64,000 nt of DNA, taken from the NCBI RefSeq assembly GCF_016728505.1, contig NZ_CP068159.1:1550001-1614000 (forward strand), in the 5' to 3' direction. A program made the position numbers and the translations under genes. Below are positions 52,432-61,710 of this stretch, in pieces. Every line of letters begins with the position of its first letter. Position 1 is the first letter of the stretch. This DNA comes from Corynebacterium riegelii (lineage in GTDB: Bacteria > Actinomycetota > Actinomycetes > Mycobacteriales > Mycobacteriaceae). The notes beneath the pieces were generated by a model. The model saw only the letters and a program-made list of their open reading frames with translations. It did not search any database and was not told the DNA's origin.

Positions 52432-52521
52432 AAGAAGCGGCTCAAGCGAACGTGCGATTCGGGGGTTGGAGGGGTAGTGTTTAGACGTTCATACCGCCTA
52501 TATATAAGGAGCAGCGGTTAA

Positions 52522-54438
52522 GTGTCGCACCCTGAATTTCGAAATGTAGCCATTGTCGCCCACGTTGACCACGGCAAGACCACCCTGGTTAACGCAATGC
52601 TGGAGCAGTCCGGCGTATTCGGTGACCATGGTGAACACGGCGACCGCGTGATGGACTCCGGTGAGCTCGAATCCGAGCGCGGCATCACAATTTTGGCCAA
52701 GAACACCGCCATCCGTCGCGCAGGCGCCGGCAAGGACGGCCGCGACCTGGTGATCAACGTGATTGATACCCCGGGCCACGCCGACTTTGGCGGCGAGGTT
52801 GAGCGCGGCCTGTCCATGGTGGACGGTGTTGTGCTGCTGGTAGACGCATCTGAGGGCCCGCTGCCGCAGACCCGCTTCGTGCTGGGCAAGGCGCTGGAAT
52901 CCAAGAAGCCGGTCATCATCTGCGTGAACAAGACGGACCGCCCGGATGCTCGCATTGATGAGGTTGTGGAGGAAGCCCAGGACCTGTTGCTGGAACTGGG
53001 CGCTGGCCTGGAAGACCCGGAGGCAGCTGAGGCTGCGGAGAACCTGCTGGAGCTGCCGGTGCTCTACACCTCCGGCCGTGCGGGCCGTGCTTCCCAGGAG
53101 AACCCGGGCAACGGCAACCTGCCGGACAATGAGGACCTGCAGCCGCTGTTCGACGTTATTTATGACGTACTGCCGGAGCCGTCTGCCGACATCGACGCGC
53201 CGTTCCAGGCGCAGGTGACCAACCTGGACTCCTCCTCCTTCCTGGGCCGTATCGCACTGATCCGCGTGTTCAAGGGCTCCGTGAAGAAGGGCCAGCAGGT
53301 CGCGTGGGTGCACTATGACGCGGAAGGCAACCAGCATGTGAAGAACGTGAAGGTGGCTGAGCTCCTGGTCACTGAAGGCCTGGATCGCGTTCCGGCCACC
53401 GAGGATGTGGTTGCCGGTGACATTGCCGCAATCTCTGGTGTGGACGAAATCATGATCGGTGACACTTTGTGCGACCCGGAGCACGTTGCGCCGCTGCCGC
53501 GCATCAAGGTGGATGACCCTGCGATTTCCATGACCATTGGCGTGAACACTTCGCCGATGGCTGGCCGTAACGGCGGTGACAAGCTCACGGCACGCATGAT
53601 CAAGGCGCGCTTGGACCAGGAGCTGATCGGTAACGTCTCCATTAAGGTGCTGCCGACGGAGCGCCCGGACGCCTGGGAGGTCCAGGGCCGTGGTGAGATG
53701 GCGTTGACGGTGTTGATTGAGACGATGCGTCGTGAAGGCTTTGAGCTCACCGTGGGCAAGCCGCAGGTAGTGACCAAGGAGATCGACGGCAAGACCTATG
53801 AGCCGTACGACCACATGGTTATCGATGTGCCGAGTGAACACCAGGGTGCCGTCACCCAGCTGCTGGCAAACCGCAAGGGCCAGATGACCGCAATGTCCAA
53901 CACCGGTGCGGGTGATTGGGTGCGTATGGAGTTTGACGTGCCGTCGCGTGGCCTGATCGGCTTCCGCACCACCTTCCTCACCGAAACCCGTGGTGCTGGC
54001 ATTGCCAACTCGTACTCCATCGAGCACCGCCCGTGGGCAGGCGAAATCAAGGGACGTCCGACAGGCTCCCTGGTGGCAGACCGCTCCGGCCAGGTCACCG
54101 CATACGCCCTGCAGCAGCTGGCGGACCGCGGCGACTTCTTCGTGGAGCCGGGTGCTGAGACCTACGAGGGCATGGTTGTTGGTGCGAACTCGCGTGATGA
54201 GGACATGGACATCAACATCACCAAGGAAAAGAAGCTGACCAATATGCGTGCAGCCAGCGCCGATACGACCGTGACGCTGCAGAAGGCCCGCACCCTGTCG
54301 CTGGACGAGGCCATCGAGTTCTGTGATGAGGACGAATGCGTCGAGGTCGCGCCTGAGGCGATGCGCGTGCGCAAGATCATCCTGAACGCCACCGAGCGTG
54401 GCCGTGCACGTTCCCGCGCGAAGCAGCTGAATAAGTAA
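52522..54438 (+). CDS. typA: Translational GTPase TypA/BipA
   Basis: 638 residues from a GTG at 52522, with AAGGAG ahead and a TATATA -10-like hexamer before it. GTPase motifs AHVDHGKTT, RGITIL, DTPGHADFGGEV and NKTD; then domain 2, an EF-G-like domain with RDEDMDINITKEKKLTNMRA and the C-terminal TypA-specific domain. It binds the ribosome and affects assembly at low temperature or stress. Stop overlaps the mshB start (TAATG). Confidence 0.97.
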   Translation: MSHPEFRNVAIVAHVDHGKTTLVNAMLEQSGVFGDHGEHGDRVMDSGELESERGITILAKNTAIRRAGAGKDGRDLVINVIDTPGHADFGGEVERGLSMVDGVVLLVDASEGPLPQTRFVLGKALESKKPVIICVNKTDRPDARIDEVVEEAQDLLLELGAGLEDPEAAEAAENLLELPVLYTSGRAGRASQENPGNGNLPDNEDLQPLFDVIYDVLPEPSADIDAPFQAQVTNLDSSSFLGRIALIRVFKGSVKKGQQVAWVHYDAEGNQHVKNVKVAELLVTEGLDRVPATEDVVAGDIAAISGVDEIMIGDTLCDPEHVAPLPRIKVDDPAISMTIGVNTSPMAGRNGGDKLTARMIKARLDQELIGNVSIKVLPTERPDAWEVQGRGEMALTVLIETMRREGFELTVGKPQVVTKEIDGKTYEPYDHMVIDVPSEHQGAVTQLLANRKGQMTAMSNTGAGDWVRMEFDVPSRGLIGFRTTFLTETRGAGIANSYSIEHRPWAGEIKGRPTGSLVADRSGQVTAYALQQLADRGDFFVEPGAETYEGMVVGANSRDEDMDINITKEKKLTNMRAASADTTVTLQKARTLSLDEAIEFCDEDECVEVAPEAMRVRKIILNATERGRARSRAKQLNK

Positions 54439-55310
54439 TGCGGGATCTCGTCGGCTACCGGGCTGTATTCGTCCACGCTCATCCGGATGATGAGGCGATT
54501 ACCACCGGCGGCACCATCGCCGATCTGGCTCGCCGTGGTGCGGACGTCACCGTGGTCACCTGCACCCTCGGCGAAGAGGGCGAAGTGATCGGGGAGACCT
54601 ACCAGCATCTGGTTGCGGACGAGGCCGATCAGCTTGGCGGTTTCCGCATCGGTGAGCTCGCGGCGTCCCTGCGTGCGCTGGGCGCGCGCGGTGAGTTCCT
54701 CGGCGGCGCTGGACGTTTCCGTGATTCCGGCATGGCGGGTTCGCCGGCGCACCAGAACCCACGTGCGTTTGTCAACAACACCGATGTGGCGACTGACCTG
54801 CTGGTGTCGCTGTTTGAGCGCATCCGCCCGCACGCTGTGGTGACCTACGATGCCAATGGAGGCTACGGCCACCCGGACCACATCCAGACCCACCGCATCA
54901 CGCACGCCGCTGCCGCTCGTGCCGAGGTGCCGCGTGTGCTGCACACCGTCCGCCTTGCGCATGAGACCAACGCTGCGTTGCCCGCCGCCGCCCCCGCCGG
55001 TTGGCGCCTGCCGCAGCCGGGAGAGCTCGATGGGGTAGAGACAGCCGATTTGAGCATTTTGCTTGACGACGCCACGTATGCCGCCAAAACCTCCTCCATG
55101 CAAGCCCACGCCACCCAGTTGTGGATCGCCAATGGGCTGGTCTCTGAAACCAACCCGCACGCAGTGCTCTGTGACGGCCCGGTGGTCTACTACGCCCTGA
55201 GCAACCTGATCGTGCAGCCGCTACAGCATGTGGAGCACTACCAGCTCGGCGCAGGTGTGCCGCTGCCGGATGGCCCAGATGCTGCGGACGGGATCTTTTG
55301 CGGACTGTAG
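54438..55310 (+). CDS. mshB: Mycothiol deacetylase MshB
   Basis: 290 residues. Zinc-binding HAHPDDE (residues 13-19) and GHPDHIQTH near 145-153, and the loop LGEEGEVIGETYQHLVADEADQ are those of the LmbE-like deacetylase MshB. It removes acetate from GlcNAc-Ins in the second committed step of mycothiol synthesis, the main low-molecular-weight thiol of actinobacteria. The tail overlaps the next gene by 13 bases. The typA-mshB order is conserved in corynebacteria and mycobacteria. Confidence 0.94.
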   Translation: MRDLVGYRAVFVHAHPDDEAITTGGTIADLARRGADVTVVTCTLGEEGEVIGETYQHLVADEADQLGGFRIGELAASLRALGARGEFLGGAGRFRDSGMAGSPAHQNPRAFVNNTDVATDLLVSLFERIRPHAVVTYDANGGYGHPDHIQTHRITHAAAARAEVPRVLHTVRLAHETNAALPAAAPAGWRLPQPGELDGVETADLSILLDDATYAAKTSSMQAHATQLWIANGLVSETNPHAVLCDGPVVYYALSNLIVQPLQHVEHYQLGAGVPLPDGPDAADGIFCGL

Positions 55311-55621
55311 AACGCGGCGACTCCCGCGAATTTTCCCGCGGCGAAATTATTCAGGCCTACGTGTTCCTGAGTGTTTTCGCCGCGGTTTTCGCGTTTGTGG
55401 GGGCAACGTATCTGGCGCATCTGTGGCTACCGCTTGCATGGGTGCTTATGCCGTTGGCAACGTTGGTGCTCACGCGTACGGCGGCGCTGTGGACGTCGCG
55501 ACGCATCGTGTGGCTTGTTCCCTTGGCCGTATGGTGCGCCGTGTGGGTCATTTTTGGCGGGGGTTGGGCACTCGTTGCCGGTTTAGGCGGCGGCGTTTGG
55601 CCCCTCGCCAGGGCGAAGTGA
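55298..55621 (+). CDS. Small membrane protein between mshB and fdxC
   Basis: 107 residues from a TTG inside the mshB end. Four hydrophobic segments ([73 protein letters not shown]). A similar small membrane gene occupies this place in mycobacteria (next to Rv1170/Rv1171). Function unknown. Confidence 0.75.
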   Translation: MRTVERGDSREFSRGEIIQAYVFLSVFAAVFAFVGATYLAHLWLPLAWVLMPLATLVLTRTAALWTSRRIVWLVPLAVWCAVWVIFGGGWALVAGLGGGVWPLARAK

Positions 55622-55634
55622 CATACTAGAGCGC

Positions 55635-55958
55635 ATGACTTACGTGATTGCTCAGCCGTGCGTTGATGTCAAGGACCGCGGCTGCGTCGAGGAATGCCCG
55701 GTCGACTGCATCTACGAAGGCAAGCGCATGCTCTACATCCACCCGGATGAGTGCGTGGACTGCGGTGCTTGTGAGCCCGCCTGCCCGGTGGAGGCTATCT
55801 TCTACGAGGATGACACTCCGGATGAGTGGAGCGAGTACTACGACGCCAATGTTGGCTTCTTTGATGAGCTTGGTTCCCCGGGCGGCGCCGCGAAGACGGG
55901 CGCGCTTGATTTTGACCACCCGTTTGTGGCTGCCTTGCCGCCGCAGAACCAGGACTAG
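55635..55958 (+). CDS. fdxC: 7Fe ferredoxin
   Basis: 107 residues. [17 protein letters not shown] holds the [3Fe-4S] site and [15 protein letters not shown] the [4Fe-4S] site, as in seven-iron ferredoxins of mycobacteria. The acidic C-terminal tail ([14 protein letters not shown]) is typical. It transfers low-potential electrons; partners are unknown. Located just before dapC, as in mycobacteria. The ATG has a CATACT hexamer seven bases upstream. Confidence 0.93.
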   Translation: MTYVIAQPCVDVKDRGCVEECPVDCIYEGKRMLYIHPDECVDCGACEPACPVEAIFYEDDTPDEWSEYYDANVGFFDELGSPGGAAKTGALDFDHPFVAALPPQNQD

Positions 55959-55963
55959 ATTTT

Positions 55964-57055
55964 ATGCGTACCCCTTTGGCCTCGGTGTTGCCCGATTTCC
56001 CCTGGGACACGATTGCGGACGTGAAGTCGAAAGCCGCGTCGCACCCGGACGGGCTGATTGACCTTTCCGTTGGCGGGCCGGTGGACCCAGTTGCGCCTGC
56101 GATCCAGCTTGCGCTGACGGAGCATGCTGCGATCCCTGGCTACCCGCAGACGGTGGGCACGCCGGAGTTGCGTCGCACGATCGTGGAGGCGCTTTCGCGC
56201 CGCTTCGGCATTTCGGGCTTGGATGAGCAGTCGGTGCTGCCCACGATTGGCCTGAAGGAAGCGATCGCCTGGCTGCCCACGCTTCTGGGCATGCGCGGCG
56301 AGACGGTCATCATCCCCGAGGTTGCGTACCCCACCTATGAGGTCGCCGCACTGGTCGCGGGTTGCAAGGTGGTGCGCTCTGATTCGCCTATCGACGGCGC
56401 GTCCTTGGCCTTCATCAACTCCCCATCCAACCCGACGGGGTCGGTTATGGGCGTTGACCAGCTGAAGTCCTGGGTGGAGTTCAGCCGCGACACCGGTGCA
56501 ATTGTGGCCTCTGATGAGTGCTACCTCTACCTCGGCTGGTCCGCGGAGGCGGTGTCCATCCTGCATCCGAGCGTGACTGGCGGGGACAACACGGGTCTTC
56601 TGGCGTTGCATTCGTTGTCGAAGACGTCGAATATGGCGTCGTATCGCGCGGGCACCATTTCCGGCGACCGGGCGTTGGTCCAGGAGCTGCTGGAGGCGCG
56701 CAAGCACGCGGGTCTCATGGTGCCGGGGCCGATCCAGGCGGCGATGGTTGCCGCGTTCGCGGAAGACACTCACGAGGATCTGCAGCGCACCACGTACGCC
56801 GCGCGTCGCGCCGTGTTGCTGAAGGGCTTGGTTGCCGCGGGCTTTGAGGTGGATAACTCTGAGGCAGGTTTGTACCTGTGGGCGAGGAAGGACGGCTTGA
56901 GCTCGCGCGAGGCGCTCGCGTGGCTGGCTGAGCGTGGCATCCTTGCCGCCCCGGGTGATTTCTACGGCCCGGCCGGCGCTAACCACGTGCGCGTGGCCAT
57001 GACCACCACGGATGCCCACGCCGCCGAAGCCGCGCAGCGCCTAGGTGCGCGTTAG
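55964..57055 (+). CDS. dapC: N-succinyldiaminopimelate aminotransferase
   Basis: 363 residues, aminotransferase class I/II. IDLSVGGPVDPVAP at the start, FINSPSNPTGSVMG, SDECYLYLGW and the PLP-Lys in LHSLSKTSNMASYRAG. It makes N-succinyl-L,L-DAP in the succinylase branch of lysine/DAP synthesis, acting right after DapD (encoded at 59385). It starts six bases after the fdxC stop. GC-rich codon use as its neighbours. Confidence 0.94.
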   Translation: MRTPLASVLPDFPWDTIADVKSKAASHPDGLIDLSVGGPVDPVAPAIQLALTEHAAIPGYPQTVGTPELRRTIVEALSRRFGISGLDEQSVLPTIGLKEAIAWLPTLLGMRGETVIIPEVAYPTYEVAALVAGCKVVRSDSPIDGASLAFINSPSNPTGSVMGVDQLKSWVEFSRDTGAIVASDECYLYLGWSAEAVSILHPSVTGGDNTGLLALHSLSKTSNMASYRAGTISGDRALVQELLEARKHAGLMVPGPIQAAMVAAFAEDTHEDLQRTTYAARRAVLLKGLVAAGFEVDNSEAGLYLWARKDGLSSREALAWLAERGILAAPGDFYGPAGANHVRVAMTTTDAHAAEAAQRLGAR

Positions 57056-57058
57056 GGA

Positions 57059-57586
57059 ATGACCTCCCAACGCTTTGTTGCTGAGGCCACACAGTTTCTG
57101 AAGTTCGGCATCGTCGGCGGGTCCGGCGTGCTGGTCAACTTGGCCGCGTTTTATGTGTTCAAGAAGCTGTTGGACTCCGGCTTTGGCGTCCACGAGTCTG
57201 AGGTGTTTTTCAACCTCCTCGGCACGCGTTTCAACGTGCGCTGGTACCACGTGTTGTCCACGGTGGCGTTCGTGGTGGCGAATACGTGGAACTATCAGTT
57301 GAACCGTTCCTGGACGTTCCGCGGGGAGGGCGGGCGTTCGTGGCTGCGCGGGTATGTGCCGTTTCTTGCCACGGGTGTGGTGGCGCTTGTTGTGTCGCTG
57401 ACGGTGATGACGTTTTTGATGAACCCGCTCTCGCCGATCGCACTGCCGGCAGAGGTGTTTGATGACTCCACGGGGCTTCGCACCAAGAGCTACTGGGCGC
57501 AAGCGATTTCGACGTTTGTGGCCATGCCTGTCAATTTCGTGATTAACAAATTCTGGGCATTCGGCAAGCCAAAAGCCGTTTCTTAA
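57059..57586 (+). CDS. GtrA family membrane protein
   Basis: 175 residues with four membrane helices; FLKFGIVGGSGVLVNLAAFYVF near the N-terminus, NTWNYQLNRSWTFRGEGG in the middle and NFVINKFWAFGKPKAVS at the end are GtrA marks. GtrA proteins move or anchor polyprenyl-linked sugars, and in actinobacteria they act in cell-wall arabinogalactan or glycolipid synthesis. It starts three bases after the dapC stop. Confidence 0.88.
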   Translation: MTSQRFVAEATQFLKFGIVGGSGVLVNLAAFYVFKKLLDSGFGVHESEVFFNLLGTRFNVRWYHVLSTVAFVVANTWNYQLNRSWTFRGEGGRSWLRGYVPFLATGVVALVVSLTVMTFLMNPLSPIALPAEVFDDSTGLRTKSYWAQAISTFVAMPVNFVINKFWAFGKPKAVS

Positions 57587-57674
57587 AACCGCAGGTCAAA
57601 CGATTTCGCCGTTTGCTTACCGACGCCCCACCTGTGGATAACTTCAACTTATCCACAGGCCCAAGCGCCAAAGC

Positions 57675-57703
57675 TTGTGCGTGATTTGGGCGGGCAGTAG
57701 CTT
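57675..57703 (+). promoter_or_regulatory. Promoter of the second HNH gene
   Basis: TTGTGC (57675-57680), 17-base spacer, TAGCTT (57698-57703); ATG follows seven bases later, consistent with a leaderless transcript. Confidence 0.55.
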
Positions 57704-57710
57704 GTGGCCC

Positions 57711-58814
57711 ATGGAATTTGGGGACTTTCTCTCGGCGGGGGTGGACACCCTGGCTGGCTTTGACCGTGACGCGGCGTTGGCGGCGTGCATTGCTCCGTCT
57801 CGGGTGCGTGAATGGCAGGCCGTCCACGGCGTCTATTATGGGCCGACGCGCTTTACGCGCAGGCAGGCGCAGGCCCGCGAGATGGCGGGAGGGGCGAGCC
57901 TGGACAAGCTCGTGCTTATAGAGCGCAAACTGCGCCGCGTCTCCGACGCCGGCGAGCGCTGGCGCCTGCGCGAGGAACTGCTGCGCTTCACTGGGCGCTA
58001 TGACGCCCTTTCGCGCCACGCCGATACCCTCATTGACACCCCGAAGCCGCCGCCGCAGAAGCAGCTGCGCTTTAGCCGTTCGAAGTCGGGTATGCGGACG
58101 ATGACGTTGACGTATGCCGAGCGCGACATTGCGGATGTGGAGCACGCGCTGCGCCAGGTCATCGACCATAAGCGTCCGGCCGCAGCCCAGCTTGCGGATG
58201 CGTTTGTGGGCCTTTTGCGTAACGACGCCCACGACAACCCACCCAGCGCCCCCACCCGCATCCCGCACGCCGCACCCCGCCCGATGATCCTCATCCCGCT
58301 TCCGGCGTGGACCCGCCTGAGCGCCGCCACCGCCACCGCGGCTGCCGCTGACGCACCCGCAGCCGCAGCTGAGGTGACCCTGCACCTGACCGACGGCACC
58401 TCGATGACCGGTGCCGAGTTCCTGGCGAAGTACTACGGTGCAGAGCTTGAAGTGGCGCTGTTCCACCCGCGCGAGGGGGCGGTGAACCTGTATCGCACGC
58501 AGCGTTTCGCCAACGCGAAGCAGCGCGACTTGGCGGGGTTGTTGATGCCGGTGTGTCCGGCGCCGGACTGCCGTCACGGTTCTGATGCCTGCGAGATGCA
58601 CCACGTGCAGTCCTGGGCGCGCGGCGGGATGACAAACATGAATAATCTTTCGCCGCTGTGTCGCTATCACAACGGGGTGAATGATGATGACCCGGCGCAC
58701 CACTACCGAGGCCGAATAGAGGTGCGGGGTGGGACGCCGGTGTGGGTGTCGCCAAGCGGCAGACCCGTACCGGCCAGAACACCCGGCGCGATGCAGCTGC
58801 TCTTCAGTGACTAG
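57711..58814 (+). CDS. HNH endonuclease-signature protein (second copy)
   Basis: 367 residues from ATG 57711. The N-terminal part (MEFGDFLSAGVDTLAGFDRD, then RRQAQAREMAGG and long helices) resembles the body of the 13E12-like HNH proteins. A Pro/Ala-rich linker near residue 190, and the nuclease motif CEMHHVQSWARGGMTNMNNL with LCRYHNGVND. An HNH gene in this place, between dapC and dapD, is also known in C. glutamicum, so it looks like a stable resident rather than recent arrival. Confidence 0.87.
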   Translation: MEFGDFLSAGVDTLAGFDRDAALAACIAPSRVREWQAVHGVYYGPTRFTRRQAQAREMAGGASLDKLVLIERKLRRVSDAGERWRLREELLRFTGRYDALSRHADTLIDTPKPPPQKQLRFSRSKSGMRTMTLTYAERDIADVEHALRQVIDHKRPAAAQLADAFVGLLRNDAHDNPPSAPTRIPHAAPRPMILIPLPAWTRLSAATATAAAADAPAAAAEVTLHLTDGTSMTGAEFLAKYYGAELEVALFHPREGAVNLYRTQRFANAKQRDLAGLLMPVCPAPDCRHGSDACEMHHVQSWARGGMTNMNNLSPLCRYHNGVNDDDPAHHYRGRIEVRGGTPVWVSPSGRPVPARTPGAMQLLFSD

Positions 58815-58843
58815 CGGGCATCGCTAGTCGCATCGCTAGTCAC
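58807..58843. repeat. Tandem repeat and hairpin between convergent HNH and GNAT genes
   Basis: GCATCGCTAGTC occurs twice in tandem (58818-58829, 58830-58841), and GTGACTAGC (58807-58815) pairs perfectly with GCTAGTCAC (58835-58843). The left arm contains the HNH stop codon. Likely bidirectional terminator. Confidence 0.75.
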
Positions 58844-58846
58844 CGG

Positions 58847-59395
58847 CTAATCACAGGAAAGCCGCGAGTACTGCGCGATGTCGATGAATTCCCCGTGAAG
58901 GAATTCGCCGCCGCGGATGACACCTTCGAAGGTGTAGCCGGCCTGCTCGGCAACGTGCCGGGAGGCCGCGTTGTCGACCCCTGCCCGGATCACCAGGCGG
59001 TGGAACCCTTGGGCGAAGGCGTGTTCGCTGACCAAGCGGACCGCGCGCGTCATTGCGCCGCGTCCGCGCGCCCAGGGGGCAGCGTTGTAGCCGAAGTCGC
59101 CCGAGCGGTGTTGTTCGGAGTGCAGGCGTAGTTCGATGTTGCCGCAGAAGCGGGCGTCCATAACAAGCGCCCACCGCGCACACGAAGGTCCGGTGCTGCC
59201 TAAGAATGCCGAAGCCATCTCTTCGGTGTAGGGGTGGGGGACTTGCGTCCAGCGCACCATGCGCGGGTCATTGCACGCGGCAATCAGATCGTCGCGTACA
59301 CCCGCGATGGTGTCCACCTGCGACCACGGCAGCAACACCAAGTCGCCATCCACGAGTACCTCTTCGGGCAGAGGCCAGGTGAGCTTAGTTGGCAT
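58847..59395 (-). CDS. GNAT family N-acetyltransferase (RimJ/RimL-like)
   Basis: 182 residues from ATG 59395, which sits inside the end of dapD (11-base overlap); TTG 59416 and ATG 59407 are alternatives. [35 protein letters not shown] as acetyl-CoA loop, and [20 protein letters not shown] are GNAT motifs. Acceptor unknown. Last gene of the leftward dapD-region series. Confidence 0.85.
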   Translation of the reverse strand: MPTKLTWPLPEEVLVDGDLVLLPWSQVDTIAGVRDDLIAACNDPRMVRWTQVPHPYTEEMASAFLGSTGPSCARWALVMDARFCGNIELRLHSEQHRSGDFGYNAAPWARGRGAMTRAVRLVSEHAFAQGFHRLVIRAGVDNAASRHVAEQAGYTFEGVIRGGEFLHGEFIDIAQYSRLSCD

Positions 59396-60314
59396 GCAGG
59401 ATGTCATTGAGCTCAACGCCCTTGGCGGGTACGACCTCGATGGCGCCGGTGAGGGAGTTGCGGCGGAACAGCAGCCCGTCCTTGCCGGAGAGCTCCACAG
59501 CCTTGACGGTCTCGCCGTTGACCTGCACCTTGGAGGACGCGGTGACGTAGAGGCCGGCTTCTACGATGCAGTCGTTACCCAGGGAGATACCGACGCCGGC
59601 GTTGGCGCCGAGCAGGCAGCGCTGACCAAGCGAGATGACTTCCTTGCCGCCGCCGGACAGGGTGCCCATGATGGAGGCGCCGCCGCCGATGTCGGTGCCG
59701 TCTCCAACAACAACACCTGCGGAGATGCGGCCTTCAACCATGGAAGCGCCAAGCGTGCCGGCGTTGAAGTTAACAAAGCCTTCGTGCATGACGGTGGTGC
59801 CTTCGGCCAGGTGTGCGCCAAGCCGGATGCGGTCCGCGTCTCCAATACGTACGCCAGACGGCACGACGTAGTCCACCATGCGTGGGAACTTGTCCACGGA
59901 GAACACCACAACCGGACCCTTGGCGGCCAGGCGCGCGCGGGTCATCTGGAAGTCGGCCACGGCACACGGGCCGTAGTTGGTCCACACCACGTTTGCCAAC
60001 AGGCCAAACACGCCGTCCATGTTGGCGCCGTGCGGCTTGATCAGGCGGTGGGAGAGCAGGTGGAGGCGCAGGTAGACGTCGTAAGCGTCGATCGCTGGCT
60101 GGTCCAGGTCAGCAATTTGCGTATCGACGACCACGCGAGCCACCCCTCGCGCCTCATCCGGCCCCACCAAGTCAGCGAAGCGGGGGTCTTCCTTTTCAAC
60201 TCGGGTGGTGCCGGTCTCGCCGGTGCCTTCGAGTTTCGGGGCGGGGTACCAAACGTCTAGAACAGTGCCGTCGTGCGTAACAGTTGCCAAACCACGGGCG
60301 GATGCAGAAGTCAT
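59385..60314 (-). CDS. dapD: Tetrahydrodipicolinate N-succinyltransferase
   Basis: 309 residues from ATG 60314. Left-handed beta-helix hexapeptide repeats: [24 protein letters not shown], [40 protein letters not shown], and the N-terminal [16 protein letters not shown]; the actinobacterial form (as in M. tuberculosis). It succinylates tetrahydrodipicolinate for DAP/lysine synthesis. The -10 hexamer TAAGGT uses the stop codon of the upstream permease gene and ends seven bases before the ATG, so this promoter likely gives a leaderless transcript in addition to read-through. Confidence 0.93.
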   Translation of the reverse strand: MTSASARGLATVTHDGTVLDVWYPAPKLEGTGETGTTRVEKEDPRFADLVGPDEARGVARVVVDTQIADLDQPAIDAYDVYLRLHLLSHRLIKPHGANMDGVFGLLANVVWTNYGPCAVADFQMTRARLAAKGPVVVFSVDKFPRMVDYVVPSGVRIGDADRIRLGAHLAEGTTVMHEGFVNFNAGTLGASMVEGRISAGVVVGDGTDIGGGASIMGTLSGGGKEVISLGQRCLLGANAGVGISLGNDCIVEAGLYVTASSKVQVNGETVKAVELSGKDGLLFRRNSLTGAIEVVPAKGVELNDILHAN

Positions 60315-60321
60315 GACAGAC

Positions 60322-60327
60322 ACCTTA
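60322..60327 (-). promoter_or_regulatory. -10 hexamer of dapD overlapping the aroP stop codon
   Basis: TAAGGT on the minus strand, with its TAA being the stop of the upstream permease. Seven bases separate it from the dapD ATG. Confidence 0.45.
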
Positions 60328-61710
60328 GCGCTTGCTGGATGTTGTCAGGAACGACAGACCGATGAGGACGGCGGAAAGGATGGTGACGGAGATGATTTGG
60401 GTGCGTGATGAGGCGTCGAAAAGCATGAGCACCGTAAGCCCCACAAGGGCGGCGAGGGTGACCCAGGGGACCCAGGATGCGCCGCGCACACGCACGGTGG
60501 TGGCGCGGATTTGGGGGTGCAGTTTGATGTAGCTCAGGGTGATCATGATCCAGGTGACGATCAGGCAGCCGCCGGTTGCGGCCATGAGGAAGTCGATCAT
60601 CCCCGGCGGGTTCCACCATTGCAGGCCGACGGCCACGAATGCGAAGAAAACGCTGATCAGTACTGCGTTGGTGGGGACGGCGTTGGCGTTGGTTTTGGCG
60701 GTCCAGCGTGGGGCGTCGCCTTCGAGGGCCAGCTGGTAGATCAGGCGGGAGGTGCCGTAGAGCTGAGCGTTGAAGGCGGACAGCAGCGCGAGCACGATCA
60801 CGGCCTCCATGAGCCCTGCGGCGCCCGGGATGTTCGCCATTTCGAGCACTTGGGTGAAGGGGGAGTCGGCGGCGGAGTTGGCGCCGTCGATTTGGGCGTA
60901 TGGCAGAAGCAGCACGATGACGGCAATGGAGCCGAGGTAGAACAGTGCGATGCGCCAGATGATGGTGTTAACGGCCGTTTTGACGTTTTGTGCCGGGTTT
61001 TCGGATTCTGCGGCGGCGATGGTGACCACTTCGATACCGCCGAACGCGAACGCCACGGCGAGCAGGCCGGCGGCGATGCCGGTGACGCCGTGCGGGGCGA
61101 ATCCGGATTCACGCACGTTGTCGAAGCCGACGAAGCCGCTGGCTGGCAACAGGCCTAGCCAGAGGGCTGCGCCAATGACAATGAAGCCGACGATCACGGC
61201 GACTTTGATCATGGCGAACCAGTACTCGAACTCTCCGAAGCCACGCACCTGCGCGAGGTTGACGGCGGTGAGGAACGCAACCACCACAAGGGCCGGTACC
61301 CACTGCGGGACGTTGAACCAACCGGCCATCATGGCGGATGCGCCGGTGATTTCGGCCCCGCACGCCATGATGAGCAGGAACCAATACAGCCAGCCGAGGA
61401 GGAAGCCTGCCCAGTGGCCGAAGGCTTGCCGTCCGTAGGTGGAAAACGAGCCGGAGGAGGGGCGGGCGGCGGCCATTTCTCCAAGCATGCGCATCACGGC
61501 GATGACAATGGCGCCGGCGATGATGTAGGCGATGATGATGGCGGGGCCGGCGGCGCGGATGCCTACGCCGACGCCTAAAAACAGGCCGGCGCCGACTGCG
61601 GTGCCCAGGCCCATGAGGGTGAGGTGGCGTGATTTGAGGCCGGTGCCAAGATCGCCATCGGTGGCGGTGTTGGTGGCGGTGTTGGTGGCGGCGGAGGATG
61701 GTGTGGTCAT
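60325..61710 (-). CDS. aroP: AroP-like amino acid permease (copy adjacent to dapD)
   Basis: 461 residues from ATG 61710, overlapping the stop of the preceding permease (ATGA). About 12 membrane helices of the AAT branch of APC carriers: [68 protein letters not shown]. glutamicum carries aroP, an aromatic amino acid carrier, next to dapD, and this protein resembles it along its length, so the same role is likely. The N-terminal [10 protein letters not shown] is a low-complexity repeat. Confidence 0.82.
   Translation of the reverse strand: MTTPSSAATNTATNTATDGDLGTGLKSRHLTLMGLGTAVGAGLFLGVGVGIRAAGPAIIIAYIIAGAIVIAVMRMLGEMAAARPSSGSFSTYGRQAFGHWAGFLLGWLYWFLLIMACGAEITGASAMMAGWFNVPQWVPALVVVAFLTAVNLAQVRGFGEFEYWFAMIKVAVIVGFIVIGAALWLGLLPASGFVGFDNVRESGFAPHGVTGIAAGLLAVAFAFGGIEVVTIAAAESENPAQNVKTAVNTIIWRIALFYLGSIAVIVLLLPYAQIDGANSAADSPFTQVLEMANIPGAAGLMEAVIVLALLSAFNAQLYGTSRLIYQLALEGDAPRWTAKTNANAVPTNAVLISVFFAFVAVGLQWWNPPGMIDFLMAATGGCLIVTWIMITLSYIKLHPQIRATTVRVRGASWVPWVTLAALVGLTVLMLFDASSRTQIISVTILSAVLIGLSFLTTSSKR

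Noticed and set aside
52498..54027. Leftward 509-codon frame antisense to typA
   Set aside because: Shadow frame of a highly conserved GTPase gene.
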